64,000 nucleotides of DNA, taken from positions 1,984,001-2,048,000 of the forward strand of contig NZ_JAFBCB010000001.1 in NCBI RefSeq assembly GCF_016907455.1, given 5' to 3'. The position numbers and the translations under genes were made by a program. The notes below the pieces were generated by a model. That model was not told the DNA's origin. It did not search any database and was given only the letters and a program-made list of their open reading frames with translations. Origin of the DNA: Brachybacterium muris. Its GTDB lineage: Bacteria; Actinomycetota; Actinomycetes; Actinomycetales; Dermabacteraceae. Below, piece by piece: positions 16,758 to 29,703 of this stretch (position 1 is its first letter; each line of letters opens with the position of its first letter).

Positions 16758-18272
16758 TCAGCTCACACCGAGTCGTTCCATGATGATCTCCCGCACCCGG
16801 CCGGCGTCGGCCTGGCCGCGGGTGGCCTTCATGATCGGGCCGATCAGCGCGCCGATCGCCTGCACCTTGCCGCCGCGGATCTTCTCGACCACCTCGGGGT
16901 TGTCGGCGATCGCCTGATCAACGGCTCCGGTGAGAACGGAGTCGTCGGAGACGACGGCCAGGCCCTCGCTCTCCACGATCGTGGCAGGGTCGCCCTTGGC
17001 CTCCAGCACCTTGCCGAGCACCTGCTTGGCGATCTTGTCGTTGATCTTCTTGCCGTCCACCAGACCCTGCAGCTCCGCGATCTGCCCCGGGGTGACGGCC
17101 AGCTGCTCGAGCTCGAGGTCCTGCTCCTTGGCGGTGCGGGCAAGTTCGCCCATCCACCACTTGCGGGCGGCCTGGGCGCTGGTGCCGGCGGCGACGGTGG
17201 ACTCGATGAGATCCAGTGCCCCGGCGTTGATGACGTCGCGCATCTCCAGGTCGGTGAAGCCCCACTCGCCAATCAGGCGGCGACGGCGAGCCGCCGGCAG
17301 CTCGGGAAGGGTCGCGCGGATCTCCTCGACCCACTCGCGGCTGGGCGCCACGGGCACCAGGTCCGGCTCGGGGAAGTAGCGGTAGTCCTCCGCGTCGGAC
17401 TTCACGCGGCCCGAGGATGTGTGCCCGGTGTCCTCGTGGAAGTGACGCGTCTCCTGGATCACCGTCCCACCGGCGTCGAGGATCCCCGCTTGACGGGAGA
17501 TCTCGAACCGCACTGTGCGCTCGATGGAGCGGAAGGAGTTGACGTTCTTGGTCTCGGTGCGGGTGCCCAGCGGGGATTCCGGCTCCGGACGCAGGGACAC
17601 GTTGATGTCCGCACGCACGTTGCCGCGCTCCATGCGGGCCTCGGAGACCTCCAGGGTGCGGAAGATGTCGCGCAGGGTGCGCACGTAGGCGGCGGCCACT
17701 TCGGGAGCCCGCTCCCCCACGCCCTCGATGGGGCGGGTGACGATCTCCACCAGCGGCACACCGGCACGGTTGTAGTCCACCAGGGAGCGGGTGGCGCCCT
17801 GGATACGACCGGCAGCGCCACCCAGGTGGGTGTTCTTCCCGGCGTCCTCCTCCATGTGCGCGCGCTCGATCTGGACGCGCACCGTCTCGCCGTCCTCCAG
17901 CTCCACGTCGATCCACCCGTCGAAGGCGATCGGCTCGTCGTACTGGGAGGTCTGGAAGTTCTTGGTGAGGTCGGGGTAGAAGTACTGCTTGCGGGAGAAG
18001 CGGCAGGTCTCGGCGATCTGGCAGTTCAGGGCCAGGCCGATCTTGATCGCGTACTCGATCGCGGTGCCGTTGACCACCGGCAGCGTGCCGGGCAGGCCCA
18101 GGGACACCGGGGTGATGGCGGTGTTCGGCTCGGCGGCGAACACGTTGGGGGCGCCGTCGAACATCTTGGTGTCGGTGCCCAGCTCCACGTGCACCTCGAT
18201 GCCGAGCACGGGGTCGTAGCGGTCCACGGCCTCGTCGTAGTCCACCAGCTCGGTGGTATCAGCGGTGCTCAT
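16758..18272 (-). CDS. gatB: Aspartyl/glutamyl-tRNA(Asn/Gln) amidotransferase subunit B
   Basis: The 504-residue subunit binds the misacylated tRNA and activates its side chain with ATP, so that Glu-tRNAGln (and Asp-tRNAAsn) become Gln- and Asn-tRNA. It has the GatB N-terminal signature [11 protein letters not shown] and the [14 protein letters not shown] block, plus the C-terminal tail domain (about 355-500) ending [14 protein letters not shown] place the start at the ATG at 18272, overlapping the gatA stop (TGATG). A GTG one codon upstream is possible. It is the last gene of gatCAB. Confidence 0.95.
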   Translation of the reverse strand: MSTADTTELVDYDEAVDRYDPVLGIEVHVELGTDTKMFDGAPNVFAAEPNTAITPVSLGLPGTLPVVNGTAIEYAIKIGLALNCQIAETCRFSRKQYFYPDLTKNFQTSQYDEPIAFDGWIDVELEDGETVRVQIERAHMEEDAGKNTHLGGAAGRIQGATRSLVDYNRAGVPLVEIVTRPIEGVGERAPEVAAAYVRTLRDIFRTLEVSEARMERGNVRADINVSLRPEPESPLGTRTETKNVNSFRSIERTVRFEISRQAGILDAGGTVIQETRHFHEDTGHTSSGRVKSDAEDYRYFPEPDLVPVAPSREWVEEIRATLPELPAARRRRLIGEWGFTDLEMRDVINAGALDLIESTVAAGTSAQAARKWWMGELARTAKEQDLELEQLAVTPGQIAELQGLVDGKKINDKIAKQVLGKVLEAKGDPATIVESEGLAVVSDDSVLTGAVDQAIADNPEVVEKIRGGKVQAIGALIGPIMKATRGQADAGRVREIIMERLGVS

Positions 18273-19780
18273 CACTTGGTTCCTCCTGCGAGCTCGGGGG
18301 CCTTGGCCAGCAGCGGACCGCCCCAGGCGTCCTCGAGCAGCGCCTCCAGGGTGCCGCCCACGCGGTACAGGCGCTCATCGGCCCGGGCGGGGGCCAGGAA
18401 CTGGATGCCCGCGGGCAGGCCGTCCTCGGCCAGGCCGCTGGGCACCGAGATGCCCGGGGTGCCGGCGAGGTTGGCGGGGATGGTGGCGATGTCGTTGAGG
18501 TACATGGCCATCGGGTCGTCGAGCTTCTCACCGAGGCGGAAGGCGACGGTGGGGGCGGTGGGCGAGGCCAGCACGTCCACCTGCTCGAAGGCAGTGGTGA
18601 AGTCGCGCTGCACCAGGGTGCGCACCTTCTGGGCGCTGCCGTAGTAGGCGTCGTAATAACCGGCAGAGAGCGCGTAGGTGCCCAGCAGGATGCGGCGCTT
18701 GACCTCGGCACCGAACCCGGCACCGCGGGTGGCGGCCATGACCTGCTCAGCGGTGGCACCACCCTCGGGGACCACCCGCAGGCCGAAGCGCATGCCGTCG
18801 AACTTGGCGAGGTTCGAGGATGCTTCCGACGGCATGATCAGGTAGTACGCCCCGAGCGCGTACTGGAAGTTCGGGCAGGAGACGCGCACGATTTCGGCGC
18901 CGGCCTTCTCCAGCAGCTCCAGGGACTCCTGGAAGCGAGCGCGCACCTCGGGGGCGAAGCCTTCGCCCTCGAGCTCGGAGATGACGCCGATGCGCAGGCC
19001 CTTGACCTCACGTCGACGCGCTGCCTCGACGTAGGGGCCGACGGGGTCCGGCAGTGAGGTGGAGTCGCGCGGGTCGTGCCCGGCGATCAGCTCGTGCAGC
19101 AGGGCGGAGTCCTCGACGGTGCGGGTCACGGGGCCGGCCTGGTCCAGGGAACTGGCCATGGCGATCAGACCGTAGCGGGAGACGGAGCCGTAGGTGGGCT
19201 TGACGCCCACGGTGCCGGTGACGGCACCGGGCTGGCGGATGGAGCCACCGGTGTCGGTGCCGATCGCCAGCGGCGCCTCGTAGGCGGCGACCGCGGCGGA
19301 GCTGCCGCCGCCGGAGCCGCCGGGGATGCGGTCGCGGTCCCAGGGGTTGCGGGTGGGGCCGTAGGCGCTGGTCTCGGTGGAGGAGCCCATCGCGAACTCG
19401 TCCATGTTTGTCTTGCCGAGGATCGGCAGGCCCGCGGCGCGCAGGCGCTCCACCAGGGTGGCGTCGTACGGCGGCACCCAACCCTCGAGGATCTTGGAGC
19501 CCGCGGTGGTGGGCATGCCCTCGGTGACCACGACGTCCTTGACGGCGATCGGCACGCCGGCCAGCTCGTGCAGCTCCTCACCGGAGGCGCGGCGGGAGTC
19601 GATGTCACGGGCGGTGGCCAGGGCGTCGTCCTGGTTCAGGTGCAGGAAGGCGTTCAGGTCGCCGTCCACGGCGGCGATGCGGTCCAGGTGGGCGCGGGTG
19701 AGCTCCTCGGAGGAGACCTCCCCGGCCTTCAGCGCAGCGGCCTGGGCGGCGGCGCTGCGGCGGATGATGTCAGTGTTCAT
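18272..19780 (-). CDS. gatA: Aspartyl/glutamyl-tRNA amidotransferase subunit A
   Basis: The 502-residue amidase releases ammonia from glutamine for GatB. It contains the amidase Lys-Ser-Ser catalytic elements: PIAVKDV near residue 80, the [12 protein letters not shown] signature and [10 protein letters not shown] around 150-180. The ATG at 19780 ([11 protein letters not shown]) has GAGGAG about 13 nt upstream, shared with the gatC end; an ATG at 19801 is in frame but poorly spaced. gatC lies 17 bp upstream and gatB overlaps its end. Confidence 0.95.
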   Translation of the reverse strand: MNTDIIRRSAAAQAAALKAGEVSSEELTRAHLDRIAAVDGDLNAFLHLNQDDALATARDIDSRRASGEELHELAGVPIAVKDVVVTEGMPTTAGSKILEGWVPPYDATLVERLRAAGLPILGKTNMDEFAMGSSTETSAYGPTRNPWDRDRIPGGSGGGSSAAVAAYEAPLAIGTDTGGSIRQPGAVTGTVGVKPTYGSVSRYGLIAMASSLDQAGPVTRTVEDSALLHELIAGHDPRDSTSLPDPVGPYVEAARRREVKGLRIGVISELEGEGFAPEVRARFQESLELLEKAGAEIVRVSCPNFQYALGAYYLIMPSEASSNLAKFDGMRFGLRVVPEGGATAEQVMAATRGAGFGAEVKRRILLGTYALSAGYYDAYYGSAQKVRTLVQRDFTTAFEQVDVLASPTAPTVAFRLGEKLDDPMAMYLNDIATIPANLAGTPGISVPSGLAEDGLPAGIQFLAPARADERLYRVGGTLEALLEDAWGGPLLAKAPELAGGTK

Positions 19781-19797
19781 GGGTGTGCTCACGCTCC

Positions 19798-20094
19798 TCA
19801 TTCCTCGCCCAGGATCTGAGGGACGGCGAACCGGCCGTCCTCGGCCTCGGGAGCACCGGCGAGCGCCTGCTCCTGGGTGAGGGTGCCGGTGACGACGTCC
19901 TTGCGGAACACGTTCGTCATGGGGATGGGATGGGAGGTTGCGGGGACGTCGGCCGTGGCGACCTCGGAGACGGAGGCGACAGCGTCCATGATGGCGTCGA
20001 ACTCGCCGGGAAGGCGGTCGATCTCCTCATCGGTGAGCTGGATCCGTGCGAGGTCGGCGAGGCGTGCGACGTCGTCTCGTCCGATAGAAGGCAT
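19798..20094 (-). CDS. gatC: Aspartyl/glutamyl-tRNA amidotransferase subunit C
   Basis: The 98-residue subunit stabilises the GatAB complex. Its text ([17 protein letters not shown] at the start; FRKDVV in the middle) is typical and of normal length. The ATG at 20094 lies 6 nt after a TAGACT box, with no Shine-Dalgarno site, so the operon message is probably leaderless. The acetyltransferase gene ends only 10 bp upstream, so the -10 overlaps its stop. Confidence 0.93.
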   Translation of the reverse strand: MPSIGRDDVARLADLARIQLTDEEIDRLPGEFDAIMDAVASVSEVATADVPATSHPIPMTNVFRKDVVTGTLTQEQALAGAPEAEDGRFAVPQILGEE

Positions 20095-20100
20095 GGGAAC

Positions 20101-20106
20101 AGTCTA
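20101..20106 (-). promoter_or_regulatory. Probable -10 box of a leaderless gatCAB promoter
   Basis: TAGACT on the minus strand ends 6 nt before the gatC ATG and overlaps the last codons of the acetyltransferase gene. It gives gatCAB its own start of transcription. Confidence 0.5.
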
Positions 20107-20964
20107 GGTCGCCTCGCCGGGAGCGGCTCGCACCCGGTAGTGGTACCCGGTGATCCGCTGGAATCCCAGGCCGTTGTACAGGGCATGGGCGGCTGGGTTG
20201 GTGATCTCCACCTCCAGCAGGGCGCGCGTGGCACCCTGCTGGGCAGCGGAATCGAGCAGGGTGCGTGAGAGCGCCTTGGCGATGCCCTGTCTGCGGTGCT
20301 CGGGGTGCACGGCGATCATGTTCAGCACGGCGATCCGCTCGCGGCCCGCCTCGACCAGCGCGGCGCGGCCCACCCCGATGGGCTCCTGCTCCTTCGCTGC
20401 TGCCGGGGCGGGCACCATCACCTGAACGGCGGGGGTGCCGGCGAGGATGTCGTGCAGGGTGCTGCGGGCGTGCTCGCCGTCGCGCGGTGCCAGCTGCCAG
20501 GCGGCGTCGAACCAGGTCTCGTCCAGCGCGCCGACGACGGTTTCGTGCGGGGGTGCCTGGCCGGCCCCTGCACGTGGTGCGGGCGTCAGTGGCAGCTCGA
20601 GGACATGACTGGCGCCTGCGGTGCCATAGCCGCGGGTGACCAGCAGATCGTCGAGGGCGGTGGGTTCGTGGCCCTCGAAGACCCGGAACGTCGGCGGTTC
20701 CTGCACTGCCTCCCACATTCCTTCGAGGCGTGCGACCGCGTCCTCCAGGGCATCGGTGTGGGCGCGCGGATCGATGGGCACCGCACTGTTGGCACGCCGG
20801 GTGATGCCCCGTGAGCGCAACAGGGCGAACCCGTCGATGTCCAGGCGCGCGAGTGGCCGCCACCCACCGATGAGTGTCTCCAGCAGATATCCACGCGAGA
20901 GTGGATCGGTCTTTGCTGGGTCACGGTGGCGGGGGGCAGATCGTCTGGGGCGTCGGGGGGACAT
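20104..20964 (-). CDS. GNAT-family N-acetyltransferase, substrate unknown
   Basis: The 286-residue protein ends in a GNAT domain with the acetyl-CoA pyrophosphate loop VHPEHRRQGIAKAL and the helix/strand ALYNGLGF near the C-terminus. The first about 150 residues are a less conserved, probably degenerate second GNAT-like half. I chose the ATG at 20964 because a TACTCT box ends 7 nt before it, the leaderless pattern seen at other genes here; the ATG at 20970 is also in frame. It is near gatCAB but has no evident functional link. Confidence 0.75.
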   Translation of the reverse strand: MSPRRPRRSAPRHRDPAKTDPLSRGYLLETLIGGWRPLARLDIDGFALLRSRGITRRANSAVPIDPRAHTDALEDAVARLEGMWEAVQEPPTFRVFEGHEPTALDDLLVTRGYGTAGASHVLELPLTPAPRAGAGQAPPHETVVGALDETWFDAAWQLAPRDGEHARSTLHDILAGTPAVQVMVPAPAAAKEQEPIGVGRAALVEAGRERIAVLNMIAVHPEHRRQGIAKALSRTLLDSAAQQGATRALLEVEITNPAAHALYNGLGFQRITGYHYRVRAAPGEAT

Positions 20965-20971
20965 CTGCATG

Positions 20972-20977
20972 AGAGTA
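20972..20977 (-). promoter_or_regulatory. Probable -10 box upstream of the acetyltransferase gene
   Basis: TACTCT on the minus strand ends 7 nt before the ATG at 20964, which favours that start and a leaderless message. Confidence 0.4.
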
Positions 20978-20994
20978 GGCAGTTCTGCCCCCGG

Positions 20995-21000
20995 TAGGCT
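20995..21000 (+). promoter_or_regulatory. Probable -10 box of the small acidic protein gene
   Basis: TAGGCT lies 46 nt before the ATG at 21047, leaving a short leader that holds an AGAGG ribosome site. It is divergent from the acetyltransferase -10 only 17 bp away. Confidence 0.35.
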
Positions 21001-21046
21001 GTGCGCGACGCCCTGCGAGACACCGCGAGAGAAGAGGATCGCCGCC

Positions 21047-21277
21047 ATGTCCGTCGACCCGAACATCGACTACTCCTCCCACGATCCCGAGGACAAGGAG
21101 GAGCTCTCCGACGATCCCCGGATCCGCGAGGCCCAGGAGTACGAGGCGAAGATGCGCCGCGCCCTGGCCACCAAGGAGGATCCGCTGCGGGACTCGGAGA
21201 CCACCTCGGAGCGGCTTAAGCGCCTGGCTCGCGAGGACCAGGAGAAGAAGGCTGCCGGAGGCTCCGACCAGGCCTGA
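21047..21277 (+). CDS. Small charged hypothetical protein (76 aa)
   Basis: The product is acidic and highly charged (DPEDKEELSDDPRIREAQEY near the start; SERLKRLAREDQEKKA near the end), rich in Glu, Asp, Lys and Arg, without Cys or a membrane segment, and likely to form a long helix. Support for coding is the AGAGG site 9-13 nt upstream, a -10 box, a strong terminator 24 bp after the stop and GC-rich third positions. I do not recognise a family. Confidence 0.65.
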   Translation: MSVDPNIDYSSHDPEDKEELSDDPRIREAQEYEAKMRRALATKEDPLRDSETTSERLKRLAREDQEKKAAGGSDQA

Positions 21278-21300
21278 TCCGCCGACCCGCGTTCGACCGG

Positions 21301-21336
21301 TGACGCCGACACTCCCCGCCGGGGGTGTCGGCGTCA
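21301..21336. terminator. Strong hairpin terminator between the small ORF and recQ
   Basis: A 16-bp stem (12 perfect outer pairs, 21301-21312 with 21325-21336, extended by CCC/GGG after a G-U) closes on a 4-nt loop. It follows the small acidic gene by 24 bp. Confidence 0.75.
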
Positions 21337-21452
21337 TCGTGCATCCAGCTGACTCCTCTGGCGCGCCCTTGGACGGTCCTCCCCAGCGATCGATCGTCCA
21401 CAGGGAGGCACGGACCGAACCATCTGTCAGGCCTCGTTGTCACACTGGGTCC

Positions 21453-23822
21453 ATGTCACAGACCTCAGACCCGTCCGGCCCCAAGCCGCCTGCCGATCTA
21501 GGCGCGCTGGACTCAGCTCTGCACGAGGAGGCGCTCGAGGCCCTCCGTGCGCTCACGGGTCGTGAGGATGCGCGGTTCCACGACGGCCAGTTCGAGGCGA
21601 TCCAGGCGCTGGTGGAGCAGCGGCGGCGGGTGCTGGTGGTGCAGCGCACCGGTTGGGGGAAGTCGGCCGTGTACTTCCTGGCGGCTCTGCTGCAGCGCCG
21701 TCGCGGCATGGGCCCGGCGCTCATCATCTCCCCGCTGATCGCCCTGATGCGTGACCAGGTGGCGGCGGCGCAGCGGGCCGGGGTACGGGCTGCGGCGATC
21801 AGCTCCGCGAACCCCACCGAGTGGGGGGACATCGAACAGGGCCTCGCAGCAGATTCCCTCGACGTGCTGCTGGTCTCCCCGGAACGCCTGGTGAACCCGC
21901 GGTTCCGTGAGGAGCAGCTGCCGCGTCTGGTGGAGCGGTGCGGCCTGCTGGTGATCGACGAGGCGCACTGCATCTCCGACTGGGGCCATGACTTCCGTCC
22001 GGACTACCGGCGGCTGCGTGATCTGGTGGCCGAACTGGACCCGGCCGTGCCCGTGCTGGCCACCACTGCGACCGCGAACTCGCGGGTGGTGGCGGATGTG
22101 GAGGAGCAGCTCGGTGTCACCGCGACCACCGATGCCACCCTCGAGGGTGATCCCGCGCAGAGCAACGGTCCCCAGGGTTCCACTGCTCAGGGCTCGCCTG
22201 CTCCGGACTCGGCGGTGCTGACCCTGCGCGGGCCGCTCACGCGGGAGTCCCTGCGTCTGGGCTGCCTGACCCTTCCCGATGATCGGGCACGCCTGGAGTA
22301 CCTGGTGGAGCACCTCGATCAGCTGCCGGGGTCAGGCATCATCTACACCCTCACCGTCTCGGCCGCGGAAGATCTGGCCGACCTGCTGGACCGGCCGGGC
22401 CGCCGGGTGCGGGCCTACACCGGCCGCACCGACGCGGAGGAGAGGGCCGCGCTCGAGCAGGCCCTGAAGGACAACCAGGTCAAGGCGCTCGCAGCCACCA
22501 GTGCACTGGGTATGGGTTTCGACAAGCCGGACCTGGGGTTCGTGGTGCACCTGGGCGCCCCCAGCTCCCCTGTGGCGTATTACCAGCAGGTGGGCCGCGC
22601 CGGTCGCGCCACCGACTCTGCTGACGTGCTGCTGCTGCCGGGCCGGGAGGACCGCGCGATCTGGGAGTACTTCGCCACCGCCTCGATGCCCTCCCAGGAA
22701 TCCGCCGACGCCGTCCTCGCCGAGCTGGCGCGCGCCGGTACACCGCTGTCCACGCCGGCGCTGGAGGCCCGCGTGGACATCAAGCGCAGCCCGCTGGAGC
22801 TGCTGCTGAAGGTTCTCGCCGTGGAAGGCGCGGTCCAGAACGTCAAGGGCGGATGGGTGACCACCGGCCTGCCGTGGACCTACGACGCGCCCCGCTACGA
22901 GAACGTGGCCCGCGCCCGCCGTGCCGAGCAGCAGGCGATGCTCGACTACGAGCGCCTCCAGCCCGGTGAGCCGCAGCAGTGCCGGATGGTGTTCCTGGCC
23001 CATCAGCTGGACGATGCGACCGCACAGCCCTGCGGCCGCTGCGACGTGTGCGCGGGCCCCTGGTACCCGGCGCCCGGCAGCAGCGGCGTGACCGCTGCCG
23101 ACGCCCGATCCGGTTCCGCCGAGCAGGCGCCCGGCGCCGGGCAGTCCCCCGCCGACGACTCACGTCAGGCCGTCTCCCGCCTGCTGGATCGCGTGGGCGT
23201 CCCCGTCGATCCGCGCAAGCAGTGGCCACAGGGCCTGGACCGCCTGGATGTTCGCACCGAGTCCGGGGCGGCCCCGCGGGGGAACATCCCGCCCGCAGAA
23301 CGGGTGGAGGAGGGCCGCGTGCTGGCCCGGATGTCGGACCTGGGATGGGCGGTGCCCCTGCGGGAGCTGCTGACGGTGGACGAGCAGGGCCACGCGATCG
23401 ATGCGGAGGTCACCCCGCGCATCGCCCAGAGGGTGGTGGAGGTGCTCACCGACTGGGACTGGGAGCAGCGGCCGGCCGCCGTGCTCGCCGTCCCCTCACT
23501 CTCCCGGCCCCGCCTGGTGCGTTCCTTGGCCGACGGCATCTCCCGGGTGGGTCGCCTGCAGGATCTGGGGGACCTGGGACTGTCCCCCTCCGCGCAGCCC
23601 CTCCACGGGGCACGCAACAGTGCGTTCCGAGTGGCCGCACTGTGGGACCGCTTCACGGTGCCGCCGGCCCTGGCCCAGGCGATCAGCGAGCTGGACGGTG
23701 CCCCGATCCTGCTGGTGGACGACACGATCGACACTCGCTGGACCATGACCATCGCCGGGCGTCTGCTGCGTCGCGCTGGTTCCGGCCCGGTCCTGCCCCT
23801 GGCTCTCGCCCAACAGGCCTGA
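21453..23822 (+). CDS. recQ: RecQ-family ATP-dependent DNA helicase with C-terminal phosphoribosyltransferase-like segment
   Basis: The 789-residue protein carries superfamily 2 helicase motifs: Walker A QRTGWGKS (about residue 68), DEAH with HCISDWG (about 172), and motif VI QQVGRAGR (about 380). A Cys-rich site PCGRCDVC (about 530) fits the RecQ zinc region. The last 150 residues end in ILLVDDTIDTRWTM, which looks like a PRPP-binding loop of the phosphoribosyltransferase fold, a tail seen in some actinobacterial RecQ proteins; I see no HRDC domain. RecQ unwinds 3'-tailed DNA in recombination repair. I chose the ATG at 21453 (MSQTSDPSG); a CACACT box 6 nt upstream could make it leaderless. 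It converges with ligA. Confidence 0.88.
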   Translation: MSQTSDPSGPKPPADLGALDSALHEEALEALRALTGREDARFHDGQFEAIQALVEQRRRVLVVQRTGWGKSAVYFLAALLQRRRGMGPALIISPLIALMRDQVAAAQRAGVRAAAISSANPTEWGDIEQGLAADSLDVLLVSPERLVNPRFREEQLPRLVERCGLLVIDEAHCISDWGHDFRPDYRRLRDLVAELDPAVPVLATTATANSRVVADVEEQLGVTATTDATLEGDPAQSNGPQGSTAQGSPAPDSAVLTLRGPLTRESLRLGCLTLPDDRARLEYLVEHLDQLPGSGIIYTLTVSAAEDLADLLDRPGRRVRAYTGRTDAEERAALEQALKDNQVKALAATSALGMGFDKPDLGFVVHLGAPSSPVAYYQQVGRAGRATDSADVLLLPGREDRAIWEYFATASMPSQESADAVLAELARAGTPLSTPALEARVDIKRSPLELLLKVLAVEGAVQNVKGGWVTTGLPWTYDAPRYENVARARRAEQQAMLDYERLQPGEPQQCRMVFLAHQLDDATAQPCGRCDVCAGPWYPAPGSSGVTAADARSGSAEQAPGAGQSPADDSRQAVSRLLDRVGVPVDPRKQWPQGLDRLDVRTESGAAPRGNIPPAERVEEGRVLARMSDLGWAVPLRELLTVDEQGHAIDAEVTPRIAQRVVEVLTDWDWEQRPAAVLAVPSLSRPRLVRSLADGISRVGRLQDLGDLGLSPSAQPLHGARNSAFRVAALWDRFTVPPALAQAISELDGAPILLVDDTIDTRWTMTIAGRLLRRAGSGPVLPLALAQQA

Positions 23823-23834
23823 ATCCCCTGTTGG
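23810..23834. terminator. Possible terminator between convergent recQ and ligA
   Basis: An 8-bp perfect stem (CCAACAGG/CCTGTTGG) spans the recQ stop codon and the 28-bp gap to the ligA stop. A second 5-bp stem (GCCCT/AGGGC) follows at 23834-23847. It is moderate and has no U tract. Confidence 0.4.
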
Positions 23835-23850
23835 CCCTCGCCAGGGCGTA

Positions 23851-27268
<3,418 letters not shown>

Positions 27269-27275
27269 ATCCCTG

Positions 27276-27281
27276 ATGATA
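27276..27281 (-). promoter_or_regulatory. Probable -10 box of a leaderless lysR promoter
   Basis: TATCAT on the minus strand ends 7 nt before the lysR ATG, in the divergent region shared with yeiH. Confidence 0.5.
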
Positions 27282-27338
27282 TGGGCCCCAACGGATTCAG
27301 GGGTTCTGCGACGGGCGGGTTCGGCGGAGGCTGTGCGG

Positions 27339-28490
27339 GTGTCCCGAAGCATCACCACTGCCCCCGCCCACCCTGTGACTCCCGAGAAGGATGGGGCTCC
27401 CCGTCGCCAGGGCGGGGCTCCCGGCGGGCGATCGAGCGCACTGCCCCGCCGGATGACCGACCTGCTGCCCGGCCTGCTGCTGAGCCTTGTGATCGGCGTG
27501 GTCACCGTGGCCCTGGGCCGGGTGGTCCCGGAGGCTTCCCCGGCGCTGGTGGCGATCCTGCTCGGTGCGGTCCTCGCGAACTCGGGCCGGATGCACCCCA
27601 CGCTGAATCCGGGCCTGCAGTTCACCGCACGCACCGTGCTGCGCGCAGGCATCGTGCTGCTGGGGCTCCAGCTCGCCCTCGGGGACGTCCTGGCGCTGGG
27701 ACCGGTGGTGATCGCCGCGATCGTGGCCGTGGTGGGGATCGGTATCGGCAGCGGGCTTCTGCTGGGGCGGATGCTGCGGCTGCCCTCGGATCTGACCGTG
27801 CTGATCGCCTGCGGCTTCTCGATCTGCGGTGCCGCGGCGGTAGCAGGTGTCAGCGGGGTGCTCTCCTCCGCGGACCGTACGCAGGATCCCGAGCGGACAG
27901 CGCAGAGGGAGACCCGCACCGCGACAGCGGTGGCCCTGGTGGTCGTGTTCGGCACGCTGATGATCCCCCTGCTGCCGGTGCTCGCCCGGCTCCTGGAGCT
28001 CCCCGCACCGACCGCGGGGATCTGGACCGGGCTGTCCGTGCTGGAGGTGGCGCAGGTCGTCGCGGCGGGCAGTCTGATCGGGGACCCTGCGCTCAGCGCG
28101 GCTGTGGTGGTCAAGCTCGGCCGCGTGCTGATGCTCGCCCCTGTGGTGGCACTGCTCTCCATCGCCCTGCGTCGCACCGCCGCTCACGCGGGGCAGGGGG
28201 CAGATGCGCAGGCGCGCGGGCGCGGCGCGAGGGTGCCGCTGGTGCCGGGCTTCGTGGCCGGGTTCCTGGTCGCCGTGGCGATCCGCTCCACGGGCCTGGT
28301 TCCGGCCACCGTGCTGGACGTGGCGCAGCTGGTGCAGGCAGTGCTGCTGGCGGCCGCCATGTTCGCCCTGGGCACCGGCGTGCGCGTGGCGCTGCTGCGC
28401 ACCGTGGGCGCGCGGCCGGTGGTCCTGGCCTCGCTGCTGCTGATCGTGGTGACCGCCGTGGGCCTGGCCGGGTCGATGCTGGCCGGCTGA
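27339..28490 (+). CDS. yeiH: YeiH-family (UPF0324) putative membrane transporter
   Basis: The 383-residue membrane protein has about 10-11 hydrophobic helices after a charged N-terminus of about 38 residues. It shows the family blocks AILLGAVLANSG, GIVLLGLQLALGD and CGFSICGAAAVAG. The family is often annotated as a sulfate exporter, but direct evidence is thin; I infer only that it exports a small anion or similar solute. I prefer the GTG at 27339, with GGAGG 8 nt upstream, over a GTG at 27333 and an ATG at 27453 that would remove only the hydrophilic lead. It is divergent from lysR. Confidence 0.85.
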   Translation: MSRSITTAPAHPVTPEKDGAPRRQGGAPGGRSSALPRRMTDLLPGLLLSLVIGVVTVALGRVVPEASPALVAILLGAVLANSGRMHPTLNPGLQFTARTVLRAGIVLLGLQLALGDVLALGPVVIAAIVAVVGIGIGSGLLLGRMLRLPSDLTVLIACGFSICGAAAVAGVSGVLSSADRTQDPERTAQRETRTATAVALVVVFGTLMIPLLPVLARLLELPAPTAGIWTGLSVLEVAQVVAAGSLIGDPALSAAVVVKLGRVLMLAPVVALLSIALRRTAAHAGQGADAQARGRGARVPLVPGFVAGFLVAVAIRSTGLVPATVLDVAQLVQAVLLAAAMFALGTGVRVALLRTVGARPVVLASLLLIVVTAVGLAGSMLAG

Positions 28491-28521
28491 TCCCCGCGTA
28501 CCCGGGGCACGCGTACGGCGA

Positions 28522-28538
28522 GGGGCAGTCGCTGCCCC
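28522..28538. terminator. Weak hairpin between convergent yeiH and the MetE-like gene
   Basis: A 7-bp stem GGGGCAG/CTGCCCC with a TCG loop occurs in the 91-bp gap. The remainder of the gap holds nothing recognised. Confidence 0.35.
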
Positions 28539-28581
28539 CGGGTGGCGGACCGGTAGCGGGAGGGCTGGTCGTGGGTGGGCG

Positions 28582-29703
28582 TCAGCGCTCGACGAGCTCG
28601 GCCCACGCGGGAGCGGAGCGCAGCAGGGCCTCGATGGTGGCCTCGTCCAGCAGTGTCGACGCGGCGGGCTGCTGGGACGGGTCGGGCTTCCCGCTGCGCA
28701 CCGCATGCGAGGCGCCGGTATGGGCGATCAGGGTGAATCCGGCCGCATCCCCGGCTGCGTATCCCAGCTTCTGCCAGGACTCCAGTACCCCGTCCAGGAC
28801 CGCGGTCATACCTCCGCCGGGCCGAGGGTCCACCGCCAGCTCCAGGTGGCAGCCACTGTCGTGGGCGGTGGCCAGCTCCTCCCACAGCACGCGTCCGGCA
28901 GGGGTCTCCAGCGACGGCAGGCGCGCCGGCGAGACCGCCAGGCGCCGCACCCCGATCTCCCGGGCAGTGCGCAGCACCGTCACGTCGGTGCCGATCCCCA
29001 GGGTGATCGACTCCGGATCGAGCACGCTGGACGAGCGCAGCCCGGCCATGAGGCACTGCCACAGGGTGCCGGCCTCAGGCGCGGGGACCGCGGGGTAGGC
29101 GCGCCTCCCGGACGGGGTGGGGATACGACCCTCGACCACGGCGTTGACCGCGTCCTCGCGCAACAGCAGGTGAGGCCGGGCACCGGGCACCCGCGCGCGC
29201 AGCAGTGCCAGGTGCTCGCCGAGCCCTTCAGCCAGCAGCATCGGCAGGTCCCGCACCGCACCGCGGTCCGCAAGGGTGCGCTCCCCCGACGGCAGGAAGG
29301 TCGCGGCCGCGAGGGTCACCGGGCCCATGGCAGTGACAGCCAGGGGGCCCTCATAGCCCAGCAGTGCGATGCGGGCGGCATCGAGGGTGCGGTCGCGCAC
29401 GTCCTGCGCCCGCTGCCATGCCCGCCCGATGCCGGGGCCCAGGCGCCAGCCGTAGCTGGCCAGATCCCCACTGGTGCCGGCCAGCAGGGCCAAGGTGGCG
29501 GGGAGCAGGTGGTCGGTGTCGTCCAGGCCGAGGGCCGAGGGGAGGTACAGGCGGGTGGCGATCTGCTCCTCGGGCGGGTCCCCCAGCAGTGAGCGGAGCC
29601 GCATCAGGGCCAGCAGGAACGGGTCCTCGGCCACATCGTTGCCGATCGCCCCGGTGCCGAGCCGGAAGGTGCCGTCACCGGTGATCGTGACCAGGGGGCT
29701 CAT
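28582..29703 (-). CDS. MetE-like protein, (B12-independent methionine synthase family) of unknown function
   Basis: The 373-residue protein resembles the MetE C-terminal barrel-type family found next to mnmA and ligA in many actinobacteria (a related gene is Rv3015c of M. tuberculosis). It shows GPVTLAAATFLPSGERT and a C-terminal segment FTLIAHTGAS. The protein is only half the length of true MetE, and the zinc-binding His/Cys set of MetE is not apparent, so methionine synthase activity should not be assumed. Its ATG overlaps the mnmA stop (ATGA), so the two are co-translated. Confidence 0.65.
   Translation of the reverse strand: MSPLVTITGDGTFRLGTGAIGNDVAEDPFLLALMRLRSLLGDPPEEQIATRLYLPSALGLDDTDHLLPATLALLAGTSGDLASYGWRLGPGIGRAWQRAQDVRDRTLDAARIALLGYEGPLAVTAMGPVTLAAATFLPSGERTLADRGAVRDLPMLLAEGLGEHLALLRARVPGARPHLLLREDAVNAVVEGRIPTPSGRRAYPAVPAPEAGTLWQCLMAGLRSSSVLDPESITLGIGTDVTVLRTAREIGVRRLAVSPARLPSLETPAGRVLWEELATAHDSGCHLELAVDPRPGGGMTAVLDGVLESWQKLGYAAGDAAGFTLIAHTGASHAVRSGKPDPSQQPAASTLLDEATIEALLRSAPAWAELVER

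Noticed and set aside
28582-29703. Full methionine synthase MetE
   Set aside because: Only half the length of MetE and without an evident zinc-binding set; retained as MetE-like only.
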